Shown here: positions 1-8,083 of the stretch, piece by piece | Position numbering within the stretch: position 1 is the first letter of the stretch | Layout: every line of letters starts with the position of its first letter | From: Planctomycetota bacterium | Lineage (GTDB): Bacteria > Planctomycetota > Phycisphaerae > Phycisphaerales > SM1A02 | Length of the DNA stretch: 57,044 nucleotides | NCBI GenBank assembly: GCA_014381305.1 | Contig: JACNLW010000075.1 | Span: 1 to 57,044 of the forward strand | Direction: 5' to 3' | Translations under genes and position numbers: made by a program | The notes under the pieces: model-generated | Told to the model about the DNA's origin: nothing | The model's database searches: none | What the model saw: the letters and a program-made list of their open reading frames with translations, nothing else

Positions 1-33
1 CCGTGGGAGCATTCCAGTAAAGAAAACATTCAT
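1..33 (-). CDS. 5' end of a gene downstream of atpB (possibly atpE), cut by window edge
   Basis: Only eleven codons lie in the window, reading MNVFFTGMLPR on the minus strand and running off the left edge. The ATG sits 27 bp after the atpB stop and follows a G-rich stretch (GGGATGG), so a new gene probably begins here. In ATP synthase clusters the c subunit (atpE) normally follows atpB, which is the only reason to suspect atpE; eleven residues cannot prove it. A second ATG at 40-38 opens another frame, so the start itself is unsure. Confidence 0.3.
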   Translation of the reverse strand, partial: MNVFFTGMLPR

Positions 34-60
34 GGTCCATCCCACGCGGACCAAAGATCA

Positions 61-978
61 TTATGAAGTCGTGGCAGGCTCAGCGTGTTCTTCGTGTTCA
101 CCATGGTGTGACATTTGACCAATGAACACAGCGGTAAGGAACATGAAGATAAACGCTTGAAGGAAGGCGACGAACAATTCAAGAAAACTAATGCAGATTG
201 CTGCAATTGTAGAAACTACTTCAACAGAACCCGTGATGAGCCAGTTCTCTGTGGCTTGAAAGGCAATCATCCCGAACATTGTGAGAACGGCAAGCATCGT
301 GTGTCCAGCAACCATGTTCGCAAACAAACGAATTGCGAGTGCCGCAGGCTTGATGAACATGCCCATAAATTCGATAGGGAGCATGATTGGAAGTAAGTAC
401 AGAGGTGCGCCACCCGTCAAGTGGTGTGCCCATCCACCAATTCCTAAGGATTTGAACGCGTGGAATTGAATGACTAGAAAAGAAACGATTGCAAGTCCGC
501 CTGTTACTGCGAGGTTACTTGTTGCAGTGCCTCCAAAAATCGCCCAGTCAAAGTCAGCACTAAATCCAAAAGCTTTGTTTCCGACAACATTTTGAACATC
601 AGCGAATGGAATCATGCCAAGAATATTGCAAGTTAAAATGAAGAAGAAGAGTGATAACAAGTACGGAAGAAATTTTGCAGTGTCGGTACCAAGTACTGGT
701 CGGATGACGTTATCACGCATGTAAATCGAGATCACTTCAATAATCTGTGAGAGTCTCCCCTTGGTGAGGTATCGATTTGTTCCTTGGGATTCATCACCAA
801 GTGCAATTTGTTTTGCAGCAATTCTTAGGACAATGAATGCAACAATCGCCGCGAGTACAAGAGAAGCCATGTGTAAAGTGATCCCAGGTTTGCCAAGAAT
901 GACAATGTGCTCAGTCCCAGACACTGGTTTGTCGAGGATGTGGTGGATCGGGTTGTTACTTGCAATGAATGGGAACAT
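61..978 (-). CDS. atpB: F0F1 ATP synthase subunit a
   Basis: Inner-membrane stator subunit a of ATP synthase, which forms the proton half-channels facing the c-ring. The 305-residue protein is strongly hydrophobic. It carries the family's hallmark membrane region around residues 205-235 (PIMLPIEFMGMFIKPAALAI, then RLFANMVAGH), including the essential arginine of the LAIRLFANM motif, and a Glu-rich helix near the C terminus (FLELFVAFLQAFIFMFL). The end is His/Glu rich (HHGEHEEHAEP), a lineage feature rather than a motif I know. It lies 8 bp after the AtpI-like gene and just before a partial gene that may be atpE, the usual atpI-atpB-atpE order. Translated from ATG at 978. Confidence 0.96.
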   Translation of the reverse strand: MFPFIASNNPIHHILDKPVSGTEHIVILGKPGITLHMASLVLAAIVAFIVLRIAAKQIALGDESQGTNRYLTKGRLSQIIEVISIYMRDNVIRPVLGTDTAKFLPYLLSLFFFILTCNILGMIPFADVQNVVGNKAFGFSADFDWAIFGGTATSNLAVTGGLAIVSFLVIQFHAFKSLGIGGWAHHLTGGAPLYLLPIMLPIEFMGMFIKPAALAIRLFANMVAGHTMLAVLTMFGMIAFQATENWLITGSVEVVSTIAAICISFLELFVAFLQAFIFMFLTAVFIGQMSHHGEHEEHAEPATTS

Positions 979-986
979 GAATACTC

Positions 987-1406
987 TTATTCTTTGATTG
1001 GCGAATTCATTTCTGAAAGGCTTTTAGCGAGTGCTTTTGTCTCGGCTACAAGTAGAAAAACGGCAGTTATAAGGAACGAAAACAATAAGGGGCGAAGCCC
1101 AAATTGAGCCGCGTAGTATAGCAAAGTAGACGCTCCAAGTGCTGCAAGAAATCGTATAAAAGAGGTGGCAGACCAGAGCGTCGCCAAGGTCGCAACTGGT
1201 CGTTTTTTATTCGGTGAAAAGAGAATCAGAACGATGAGGGAAACAACCAATAAAAGACCCGATTCAGCAGCTCCAATGGCAGCGATTTGACCGCCGAATC
1301 CACCAATAAAAGAACCGGTGATCCAGAGCGCGGCTGCAAGGGTGGTTGCGATGCATTGCGCGGTAGCAATGGTGCGAAAAGAGAGTGATATTTCGGGGTT
1401 ATTCAT
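987..1406 (-). CDS. AtpI-like small membrane protein of the ATP synthase cluster
   Basis: A 139-residue protein with about four hydrophobic segments (near residues 12-30, 35-62, 75-100 and 105-125) and short polar ends. It sits directly between an AtpZ-like gene and atpB, where AtpI is usually encoded; AtpI-type proteins assist c-ring assembly or Mg2+ supply. The sequence has no diagnostic motif I can quote, so the assignment rests on position, size and topology. The ATG at 1406 overlaps the end of the preceding gene by 4 bp (ATGA-type overlap), which favours this start over the upstream in-frame codon at 1529 inside that gene. Confidence 0.65.
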   Translation of the reverse strand: MNNPEISLSFRTIATAQCIATTLAAALWITGSFIGGFGGQIAAIGAAESGLLLVVSLIVLILFSPNKKRPVATLATLWSATSFIRFLAALGASTLLYYAAQFGLRPLLFSFLITAVFLLVAETKALAKSLSEMNSPIKE

Positions 1407-1630
1407 TGTTCGTTGTTCTTTATTGCTTTGAGCGCATCTCGGATGAAGTCGACCATGCCCACAATAATCCCAATGACGGCTCCCGTGACAATGAATATTC
1501 GTTCTTGCTGCGTTTGACCAAAGACCCACGAGAGCCCCCAGCCGATGAGACCGCCAGCGATGATCATCGAAACAAATGTGAATCCCATCGCGGAAAGTTT
1601 CCAGAGTCGGTTTGTTTGTGTTTGGGGCAC
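1403..1630 (-). CDS. AtpZ-like F0F1-ATPase-associated membrane protein
   Basis: First gene of the ATP synthase cluster. The recognisable part is two transmembrane helices joined by a short loop: one ending IIAGGLIGWGLSWVFG and a second, IFIVTGAVIGIIVGMVDFIR. This two-helix glycine-rich hairpin is typical of the AtpZ/AtpI family (putative Mg2+/Ca2+ transport or c-ring assembly factor). The start is uncertain: GTG at 1630 gives 75 residues, GTG at 1690 gives 95, and the first internal ATG at 1588 would cut into the conserved segment. The frame stays open to 1816, but that part overlaps the divergent nuoI gene and looks non-coding. Confidence 0.6.
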   Translation of the reverse strand: MPQTQTNRLWKLSAMGFTFVSMIIAGGLIGWGLSWVFGQTQQERIFIVTGAVIGIIVGMVDFIRDALKAIKNNEQ

Positions 1631-1705
1631 GCGTGGATTGTAGTTGACTACGAGCCCTCTTGGCTCTGAGTCAGTTTGGCTCCGAGCCACTATAATTGGA
1701 GATCT

Positions 1706-2263
1706 ATGAGTCACCGCGATGCACACATTATGGATGTCACTCCAAGCCCGATGAAGGCATCGGATTATTTTTTCGTTCCAGCTGTTTTGCGGGGACTTGG
1801 AACAACATTCCGACACTGCCTAGGAAATGTAGGCAGAGACGGTAAAAACAAAAAAAACATCTGGGTTGTGCAATATCCAGAAGAAAAACGAGATGACCGT
1901 TCGGTCCTCGAAGGTGGGCAAGAGCGATCAACATTTCGCGGCGTGCATCGACTGAACAAAGATGATCAGGGTCGGGAACGATGTGTTGCATGTTTTATGT
2001 GCTCAACGGCATGCCCAGCGAACTGTATTTCAATCGTGGCAGAGGCTGCTCCTTGGGATGATCGAGAAAAACGCCCGCTTTCCTTCGAGATTGATGAGTT
2101 GAAATGTATTTTTTGTGGCATGTGTGAAGAGGCGTGCCCATGTGATGCGATTGAGTTAACTCCACGGTATGAAGTTGTTGGCACAAGTCGAAAAGAAATG
2201 ATTTTTGACAAAGAAAAACTGCTTGAAATTTACGACATCACGATTAATGACAAGCCGATGTAA
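1706..2263 (+). CDS. nuoI: NADH-quinone oxidoreductase subunit I (two 4Fe-4S ferredoxin-type subunit)
   Basis: A 185-residue electron-transfer protein with two 4Fe-4S binding motifs: Cys93-x2-Cys96-x2-Cys99-x3-Cys103-Pro and Cys134-x2-Cys137-x2-Cys140-x3-Cys144-Pro. Spacing, length and the flanking conserved text (FRGVHRL before the first motif, PRYEVVG after the second) match NuoI, which passes electrons from the peripheral arm of complex I towards quinone. In most genomes nuoI lies inside the nuo operon; here it stands alone, divergent from the ATP synthase genes and convergent with the zinc-ribbon gene. ATG 1706 is chosen over TTG 1676; ATG 1730 is possible. Confidence 0.88.
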   Translation: MSHRDAHIMDVTPSPMKASDYFFVPAVLRGLGTTFRHCLGNVGRDGKNKKNIWVVQYPEEKRDDRSVLEGGQERSTFRGVHRLNKDDQGRERCVACFMCSTACPANCISIVAEAAPWDDREKRPLSFEIDELKCIFCGMCEEACPCDAIELTPRYEVVGTSRKEMIFDKEKLLEIYDITINDKPM

Positions 2264-2276
2264 ATCAGTAATTCGC

Positions 2277-2705
2277 TCAACTTTCTAAAATTTTTACAAG
2301 CACACCAATCCCGAAGGTGGTGAGTGATCCAAAAAATAAAAAAATTGCCCAGTAGAGACGTCTTGTAGTTTTTCTTGAATATGTCCCAGGTACTGCAGAC
2401 CACTCTAATTGTGTCTCTTCCCCGCACTCGGGACACTGTTTTGATTTTTGATTTGCATACGAAAGGTCGTACCCGCACGCACAGTGCCACGCCTCTTCTT
2501 CTTTGAACGGCAATTGCAACGCAGCTGCGACCATGATGAATCCACCAGCTACAAAAAACCAATGTTCATCAAGAACATATCGAATGCCAATTGACTGCAA
2601 GATATATTTTGGACGAATATGAAAAACATACTCCGACACAAAGGGGCAAGCGATGATGAGAATCGCTCCACCTATAAAACATCTTGAGATTATTTTTTTG
2701 TTCAC
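2277..2705 (-). CDS. Zinc-ribbon membrane protein of unknown function
   Basis: A 142-residue protein with two N-terminal hydrophobic segments (about residues 5-25 and 50-68), a cytoplasmic-type zinc ribbon (C-A-C-G-Y-D-L, then 10 residues, C-P-E-C-G) and a C-terminal membrane helix (about 120-140). The C-G-Y-D-L...C-P-E-C-G ribbon is a pattern I associate with planctomycete proteins of unknown function. The GTG start at 2705 overlaps the trkH stop (GTGA), so it is probably translated with trkH. No catalytic motif is visible and no function is proposed; a link to potassium transport would be guilt by association only. Confidence 0.7.
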   Translation of the reverse strand: MNKKIISRCFIGGAILIIACPFVSEYVFHIRPKYILQSIGIRYVLDEHWFFVAGGFIMVAAALQLPFKEEEAWHCACGYDLSYANQKSKQCPECGEETQLEWSAVPGTYSRKTTRRLYWAIFLFFGSLTTFGIGVLVKILES

Positions 2706-4258
2706 GACGATCGCCAGAATCGCGGCGTGAGCAAGACGAGTACTGCAAACACTTCGAGCCGTCCAATTGCCATGAGCATGCACAACAACAATTTGGAAGC
2801 ATCGCTAAACCATTCGTAATTTTGTGTTGCACCAACTTTTGCCAATCCCGGTCCGACGGTACAAATTGTTGCGATGGAGGCGGTCGCTGCCGTTGAAAAA
2901 TCACACTCTGGGTTGCCAGATTCAAGCACCATTAACGCACCAGCGCCAGCAGTAAAAAGAACAACAACTCCAAGAACATAGGCAATCGTTGCAAGTTTTA
3001 ACTCAGGGTCAATCGCAGCCTTTCCAACCCTGAGTGGACGAACCACGTTTGGTCGAAATGCACGTTCAAGTTCGCTGAGCATTATTTTGAATGCGAGCCA
3101 AATCCGGATGACCTTAATGCCACCCCCAGTTGATCCCGCGCAGCCACCAACGAACATCAACATGATGAGCACTGCTTTTGCGACAAATGGCCACGTATCA
3201 AAATCAGTTGTGCAAAAACCAGTTGTCGATTGCTGCGAGACAACCGTAAACACACCTTGTGTAATAGTGTTCCCGATTGAACTTGATTCAACTGCCCCAG
3301 TTGTAGAAACAAGTGGCTGTCCGCTTCCAATTAATGACAAAATAACGATTGCCGAGCCGCCAGTAAGAAGGAGAATGTAAAAACGAAACTCTGGATCTGA
3401 CCAAATTACTTTTAGTTTTCCTCTGAAAGCCGCGTAATACAAACCAAAGTTTGCTCCAGCAAGCACCATAAAAACGATCGTAATGATGTCGATCCAGCGA
3501 GAATTGTAATATCCAAGGCTTGCGTTCTGTGTGCTGAACCCACCAGTTGCTAAGGTTGTAAACGAATGGCACGTTGCATCGAACCAATTCATACCGGCAA
3601 CTCGATACGCGACAATTTCAACAATCGTCATGCCCACATAAATCATCCATAACACACGAGCGGTTTCTATAATATGTGGACGAACACCTTCGGGGTCGGG
3701 ACCGGGTGCTTCAACTCGGAATAATTTTTTTGCGCCCACGCCGAGGCTCGGCAAAACCGCAACAAACAAAACAACAATGCCCAGTCCACCGAGCCATTGA
3801 ATCAATGATCGCCACAACAAGAGTGGCTCTGGTAGTGTTGAAATATCTGTCACAATTGTCGCGCCCGTCGTGGTGAGCCCACTCATCGCTTCAAAGAAAC
3901 AATTTATGACAGATTGGAATGGATGATCTTTTTCTGCATCCATTCTTGCCCAAAGTAAAAAAGGTGCTGCAGAGACGATCGCGCCTACAAACCAACTCGA
4001 TGAAACAAGAAGCAACGCTTCGCGTCTTCCCATCGAACCAGTACCTTGCTCATTCTTTGGTTTTTTTCCAATTATCAGAAAAAAACCAGCAATGACCACA
4101 CCAAAAGCTGCAGACAACAGCATTGGTAGGTGCATTGAACGTGGCCTGTCTTCAATCAACGCAAACTCAATTGCAGCCCATCCCCAGATGAGCAGTAGCA
4201 ATCCACTAAGCACAAGAACGAGCAAACCAAGTTGTCTGAGGATAAGGCGGTAATTCAT
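2702..4258 (-). CDS. trkH: Trk-type potassium uptake membrane subunit TrkH
   Basis: Polytopic inner-membrane channel subunit for K+ (or Na+-coupled K+) uptake, 518 residues. The four selectivity-filter P-loops of the Trk/Ktr superfamily can be read in order: SGLTTTGATI, TTLATGGFSTQ, SQQSTTGFCTTDF and GGCAGSTGGGIKVIR. The last includes the highly conserved STGGGIK. It follows trkA by 4 bp on the same strand, so gate and channel are co-transcribed; TrkA-type RCK proteins bind NAD(H) or ATP and control the pore. The end overlaps the GTG start of the zinc-ribbon membrane protein. Confidence 0.95.
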   Translation of the reverse strand: MNYRLILRQLGLLVLVLSGLLLLIWGWAAIEFALIEDRPRSMHLPMLLSAAFGVVIAGFFLIIGKKPKNEQGTGSMGRREALLLVSSSWFVGAIVSAAPFLLWARMDAEKDHPFQSVINCFFEAMSGLTTTGATIVTDISTLPEPLLLWRSLIQWLGGLGIVVLFVAVLPSLGVGAKKLFRVEAPGPDPEGVRPHIIETARVLWMIYVGMTIVEIVAYRVAGMNWFDATCHSFTTLATGGFSTQNASLGYYNSRWIDIITIVFMVLAGANFGLYYAAFRGKLKVIWSDPEFRFYILLLTGGSAIVILSLIGSGQPLVSTTGAVESSSIGNTITQGVFTVVSQQSTTGFCTTDFDTWPFVAKAVLIMLMFVGGCAGSTGGGIKVIRIWLAFKIMLSELERAFRPNVVRPLRVGKAAIDPELKLATIAYVLGVVVLFTAGAGALMVLESGNPECDFSTAATASIATICTVGPGLAKVGATQNYEWFSDASKLLLCMLMAIGRLEVFAVLVLLTPRFWRSS

Positions 4259-4262
4259 ACCA

Positions 4263-5603
4263 TTACTTCACTGCAAAAAGTTTGCGAAGTTCCTCTTCAA
4301 ATCCTTGTCGTACAACAGCGAACACAACATCGTTTTCTTGCAACACCTCACTCGCTGATGGCACAACACCAGTGTGTTCATCATGCTCAAGTACAACGAT
4401 CATGCAGTCGGGCATGAGATCTATCGCAGAGAGTGGCTTGTCGATGACCTGGGCACCACGTCCTACGCGTATGCGATAAATGGACAGCGCTCCTCCAGCA
4501 AGTTCTGCAATGCATGTTAATCGTTGCCGGTTAAAGCGCTTTTCAATTTCCCGAATGGCAAGATCTTGTGGATTAAACGTTTTGGTGATGCCCATTGCTT
4601 CAATGAACGGACCGTAATCAGTTCGCTTGACAACTGGATATGTCTGAGCCACGCCCAAACTTGCTGCCCACGCGCAACTCAGAATATTGTGTTCGTCCTT
4701 GGTGAGCGCAACAAACGCATCGGCGTGTTCTATGTGCTCATCTGTGAAGACACTTGGATCAGTCGGATCCGACTGCAATACAGTGACCCACTCTAATTTT
4801 TTTGCAAGTTCCTCTGCCCGAACGCGGTCGGTTTCAAAAAGTCGAATCGCAAATCCACGGTTTTTTAAGGCTCTACACAACCACACCGCGATTGGCGATC
4901 CACCCATGATGACAATGTTTCTGCGACCGGCATCTTTTGAGCGGAACAATCTTCGTGCTTCATGAAACACATCTGAGTTTGCAACAAGCAACACTTGATC
5001 GCCCGCATCAACCGTACTTACTCCACTTGGCAAATACGTGTCTTCACCGCGCGTAATTGCCGCGAGCCTCGCGCCGGTTGGAAGTTCTACATCTGCGAGT
5101 CTGCGACCTAGACCAGCGGCGCCTCGGCTTGCTTCAAACAGTTGCACTTCGATTGTGTGTCCTGCAAGTTGTTCAACTGTAATAGCAGCAGGATTCCTCA
5201 ATCGTGAGGCGATCGCTTGCGCGGTCGTGAATGCTGGGCAAACCAAACTATCAACCGAAAAGATTTGTGAGTAGTCAAGTGTTTCTCGATCCAAATACGT
5301 AGTGTGCGTGACCGTTGCGAATGTGCGGTCGGCTCCTAAGTATGAGGCGGTTGATGCGCAAAGTAGATTCACTTCATCAACATCAGTCGCTGCAATCACG
5401 GCATCAGCATCTATTGCGCCCGCTTGTTTTAACACGCTTGCAGATGCGGGTTTCCCCTCGAGCGTTGCAATGTCGAGTGTTTCGCCGAGGGTTTCGAGCG
5501 CAGCAAGATCTGTGTCAACGACTGTGACGTTGTACCCAATAGATGCAAAAATTTCTGCTGCGTGTGCGCCAGTTTCTGTGGCGCCACAAATGATCATATT
5601 CAT
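4263..5603 (-). CDS. trkA: Trk potassium transport regulatory subunit TrkA
   Basis: Cytoplasmic gating ring subunit for TrkH, 446 residues, close to the usual length of about 458. Two RCK units are visible: a first nucleotide-binding fold from residue 1 (MIICGATETGAHAAEIFASI, with an acidic residue ending the second strand, VVDTD), a TrkA-C region near 130-215, a second fold from about 225 (NIVIMGGSPIAVWLCRAL, then LFETD) and a final TrkA-C domain. The first Gly-rich loop is GATETG rather than the textbook GxGxxG. Start ATG 5603 (MNMIICGA) or ATG 5597; the longer frame to 5666 adds residues unlike the family. Confidence 0.93.
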   Translation of the reverse strand: MNMIICGATETGAHAAEIFASIGYNVTVVDTDLAALETLGETLDIATLEGKPASASVLKQAGAIDADAVIAATDVDEVNLLCASTASYLGADRTFATVTHTTYLDRETLDYSQIFSVDSLVCPAFTTAQAIASRLRNPAAITVEQLAGHTIEVQLFEASRGAAGLGRRLADVELPTGARLAAITRGEDTYLPSGVSTVDAGDQVLLVANSDVFHEARRLFRSKDAGRRNIVIMGGSPIAVWLCRALKNRGFAIRLFETDRVRAEELAKKLEWVTVLQSDPTDPSVFTDEHIEHADAFVALTKDEHNILSCAWAASLGVAQTYPVVKRTDYGPFIEAMGITKTFNPQDLAIREIEKRFNRQRLTCIAELAGGALSIYRIRVGRGAQVIDKPLSAIDLMPDCMIVVLEHDEHTGVVPSASEVLQENDVVFAVVRQGFEEELRKLFAVK

Positions 5604-5829
5604 AGCGGTATTCCAGATATCGACCATCAGGTCGGGGCGGGGATAATACCCGCGCAATGCAAGCAATCCAAGTAAAACTATTTATAACCATTGTTTTTAG
5701 TACGCCAGCGAGGTTTTTTCTTTCATTTTTTTTGATCCCCTTGTTCATGTATGAGAAAAAGGTCTTCATTTGAGTTTTGAAAACGGAGCAAATAAAATGC
5801 AAGAACTCAATTAGTTTGGAAAAAAGGTC

Positions 5830-5858
5830 TTGACGAAGTGGTACTTTTTCACCATACT
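5830..5858 (+). promoter_or_regulatory. Candidate sigma-70 promoter for the HU-like gene
   Basis: TTGACG (5830-5835), a 17-base spacer, then CATACT (5853-5858). The -35 box is close to consensus TTGACA, spacing is ideal and the -10 box keeps the A at position 2 and the final T. Transcription would begin near 5865 and run into the HU-like gene. Confidence 0.5.
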
Positions 5859-5866
5859 GAGGTCGA

Positions 5867-5882
5867 TGTACTTGGTAGTACA
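5867..5882. promoter_or_regulatory. Perfect inverted repeat at the predicted transcription start
   Basis: TGTACT-TGGT-AGTACA, six perfect pairs around a four-base centre, placed 9 bases after the -10 box of the candidate HU promoter. Its position suits an operator or a hairpin at the 5' end of the mRNA. The binding protein is unknown. Confidence 0.35.
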
Positions 5883-6106
5883 TTCACGTTTGGGTTGAGA
5901 GCCAGCGCGTGAGAGATTTGTAGAGAGAAGCAAAGGGAGCCTTGCAGAACGAATGAAGAGATGAAACAACCCGCAGTGTTTACTTTTTGCATCTCACCGC
6001 GTGTCGTTCTAGCTCTTCAAAATGCTCCCAAGGATAGAGACAATTTGCAGAGGAATTGCATACCGTCTCACAGAGAATTAAACCAAAGAAAGTAGAGGTC
6101 TCGAGC

Positions 6107-6472
6107 ATGACCACCCCAAAGACGGCAACAACGAAAAAAGATTTGATTGACAGGATTGCAGATGAAACTAGGTTTAAAAGAAACGATGTACGTTTGATCG
6201 TACAAACATTTTTAGACGATGTCATCAAAGAGTTGAGTGCAGGTCACCGGTTGGAGTTTCGAAACTTTGGTGTTTTTGAATTGAATGAGCGGGCACCAAG
6301 AATGGCACAGAACCCAAAGACACTCGAACGTGTTCCAGTTCCTGCAAGACGCACAGTAAAGTTTAAACCGGGCAAAATCATGAAGGCTGCGGTGGACTTT
6401 CCTCGCGAGTCGAATGAAATGCCAGTTGTAGAAACCGTCGCTCAAGCAACTCCGACAGTTGCAACGGTGTAA
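6107..6472 (+). CDS. HU/IHF-family DNA-binding protein
   Basis: Small nucleoid protein of 121 residues that bends or wraps DNA as a dimer. The HU fold is clear: helical part (TKKDLIDRIADETRFKRNDV), the central RLEFRNFGVFELNERAPR segment and the beta-arm with a conserved Arg-Asn-Pro-like turn (RMAQNPKTLERVPVPARR), ending VKFKPGK. It has an N-terminal extension (TTPKTATT) and a 20-residue Val/Ala/Thr-rich tail beyond the normal C terminus. ATG 6107 is preferred over ATG 6056 because GAGG lies about ten bases upstream and the fold starts right after. It precedes dnaB on the same strand by about 110 bp. Confidence 0.9.
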   Translation: MTTPKTATTKKDLIDRIADETRFKRNDVRLIVQTFLDDVIKELSAGHRLEFRNFGVFELNERAPRMAQNPKTLERVPVPARRTVKFKPGKIMKAAVDFPRESNEMPVVETVAQATPTVATV

Positions 6473-6583
6473 GAGACAAGTTTCTTTTGTGGGGATGATC
6501 GGATTCTCAACCGATGTGCTTAAAATGTGGATGATCTGTCGTTTGAGTCCACGCAACGAAAACTCAGTGTAAGGTGCTCAAGG

Positions 6584-8083
6584 ATGGGCGATCAATTTAA
6601 AACAAAAGAGCCGCATGCCCCAAGGGCAAAAACCGAAGCGATCGGTCACTTGCTTGATGGCAGACAACCCAATGCTGTTGAAGCTGAGGGGAGTTTGCTT
6701 GGTTCTATTCTCATTGATCCCTCAGTTCTCAATGATGTGCAGTTGGTGATTAACGGCGCAAACGATTTTTTTAACAAAGCCAACGGGTTGATCTTCGATG
6801 TCATGGTGGAGTTGTACAACAAGTATTCAACGGTGGATCTTGTGCAATTGCAGCAACTTGCTGCGGATCGCGGGATTCTTGAGGCTGTGGGTGGGGTTGA
6901 ATACCTCCTTGAGGTCGCCAATGCAGTACCGAGTGCAGCAAGTGCGACGCATTATGCTCGCCTCGTCAAGGAAAAATCCGTTATTCGGCAACTCATTGCA
7001 GCAGCTGGGAGCATTTTGCAAGATGCATATTCGATGCCCGATGAACCGCAGGAGGTTCTCAATTCAGCCGAAAGTCGCATCTTTAGTATCGCACAGCAAT
7101 CAGAGCAACGACACGCTGAGTCGCTTGAACAATTGCTCAACGAAGCAATCGAGCAAATTGAAAAGAATGACGGACGTGTCATTACAGGTGTTGCCACGGG
7201 TTACACCGATCTTGATGAGATCACCAGTGGTTTGCAGCCCGGCGAAATGATTATTGTTGCTGCTCGACCATCAATGGGTAAAACTGCGCTTGCGCTGAAT
7301 ATCGCTGAAAATATGGTGATGTCAGGAACACCTGTTGGTATGTTCAGTTTGGAAATGAGCCGGCAACAACTCGTGCAACGGTTGCTTAGTTCTCGTGCTG
7401 CAGTTTCGGGTCACAAACTTCGCCGAAACATGTTAAGCGAAAGTGACATGCAAGCGATTATTCGCGCGTGTGACGAGTTGATGCAATCACCTCTTTTTAT
7501 TGACGACACGCCTGGACTTTCAATCATGCAGTTGCGTGCAAAGGCTCGGAGACTAAAACAGTCGCACGACATCGGTGCTGTCATTATTGACTACATGCAG
7601 TTGATGACAAGTGGGAAGCGTGCGGAATCTAGACAACAAGAAGTAAGTGAAATTAGTCGAGGCATCAAGGCACTCGCCCGAGAATTAAACGTGCCAGTGA
7701 TTTGTTTGAGTCAGTTGAACCGCGCTGCGGAGCAACGTGAAGGACACCGTCCAAGAATGAGCGACCTTCGTGAATCGGGTTCGATTGAGCAAGATGCTGA
7801 CGTTGTCACAATGTTGCATCGCGAGTCGTACTATCACATGAATGACCCCGATTGGATGGCCGAGAACGAAGACAAGCATTCACTCTCTGAGTTAATTATT
7901 GCAAAACAACGAAATGGTCCAACTGCGACAATCAAGATGACGTGGGAAGCAAGCTGCACAAGATTTTATGATTGGTCAGATGCGACACCGCCAGGTGGCG
8001 ATGGCAGCTTTGCCGCAGTTGTTCCCCAAGGTTCTTCAAAAGATCCGTTTGCAGACGACGACTTTTCCGATTTGACGATTTAA
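6584..8083 (+). CDS. dnaB: Replicative DNA helicase DnaB
   Basis: Hexameric 5'-3' helicase that unwinds DNA at the replication fork, 499 residues from this start. The N-terminal domain (about 25-125; PNAVEAEGSLLGSILIDP) contacts primase. The RecA-like ATPase domain has Walker A (ARPSMGKTALALNIAENM, near residue 226), the SLEMS motif after it, Walker B (AVIIDYMQLM) and the arginine finger region (SDLRESGSIEQDADVV). No intein. ATG 6584 is preceded by AAGGTG at good spacing; ATG 6527 would add 19 residues. The end overlaps the convergent antiporter gene by 4 bp. Confidence 0.96.
   Translation: MGDQFKTKEPHAPRAKTEAIGHLLDGRQPNAVEAEGSLLGSILIDPSVLNDVQLVINGANDFFNKANGLIFDVMVELYNKYSTVDLVQLQQLAADRGILEAVGGVEYLLEVANAVPSAASATHYARLVKEKSVIRQLIAAAGSILQDAYSMPDEPQEVLNSAESRIFSIAQQSEQRHAESLEQLLNEAIEQIEKNDGRVITGVATGYTDLDEITSGLQPGEMIIVAARPSMGKTALALNIAENMVMSGTPVGMFSLEMSRQQLVQRLLSSRAAVSGHKLRRNMLSESDMQAIIRACDELMQSPLFIDDTPGLSIMQLRAKARRLKQSHDIGAVIIDYMQLMTSGKRAESRQQEVSEISRGIKALARELNVPVICLSQLNRAAEQREGHRPRMSDLRESGSIEQDADVVTMLHRESYYHMNDPDWMAENEDKHSLSELIIAKQRNGPTATIKMTWEASCTRFYDWSDATPPGGDGSFAAVVPQGSSKDPFADDDFSDLTI

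Larger units (their letters stand above)
5604..6106 (+). other. Long non-coding region upstream of the HU-like gene
   Basis: No convincing gene lies here. It separates divergent trkA and the HU-like gene and must hold both promoters. Visible elements are a repeated AAAAAGGTCTT (near 5754-5765 and 5820-5830), a sigma-70-type promoter at 5830-5858, and a perfect inverted repeat just downstream of it at 5867-5882. If that promoter is used, the HU mRNA has an untranslated leader of about 240 bases. Confidence 0.6.

Noticed and set aside
115-997. Several plus-strand open frames opposite atpB
   Set aside because: All are antisense to a clear atpB and show no protein-like pattern.
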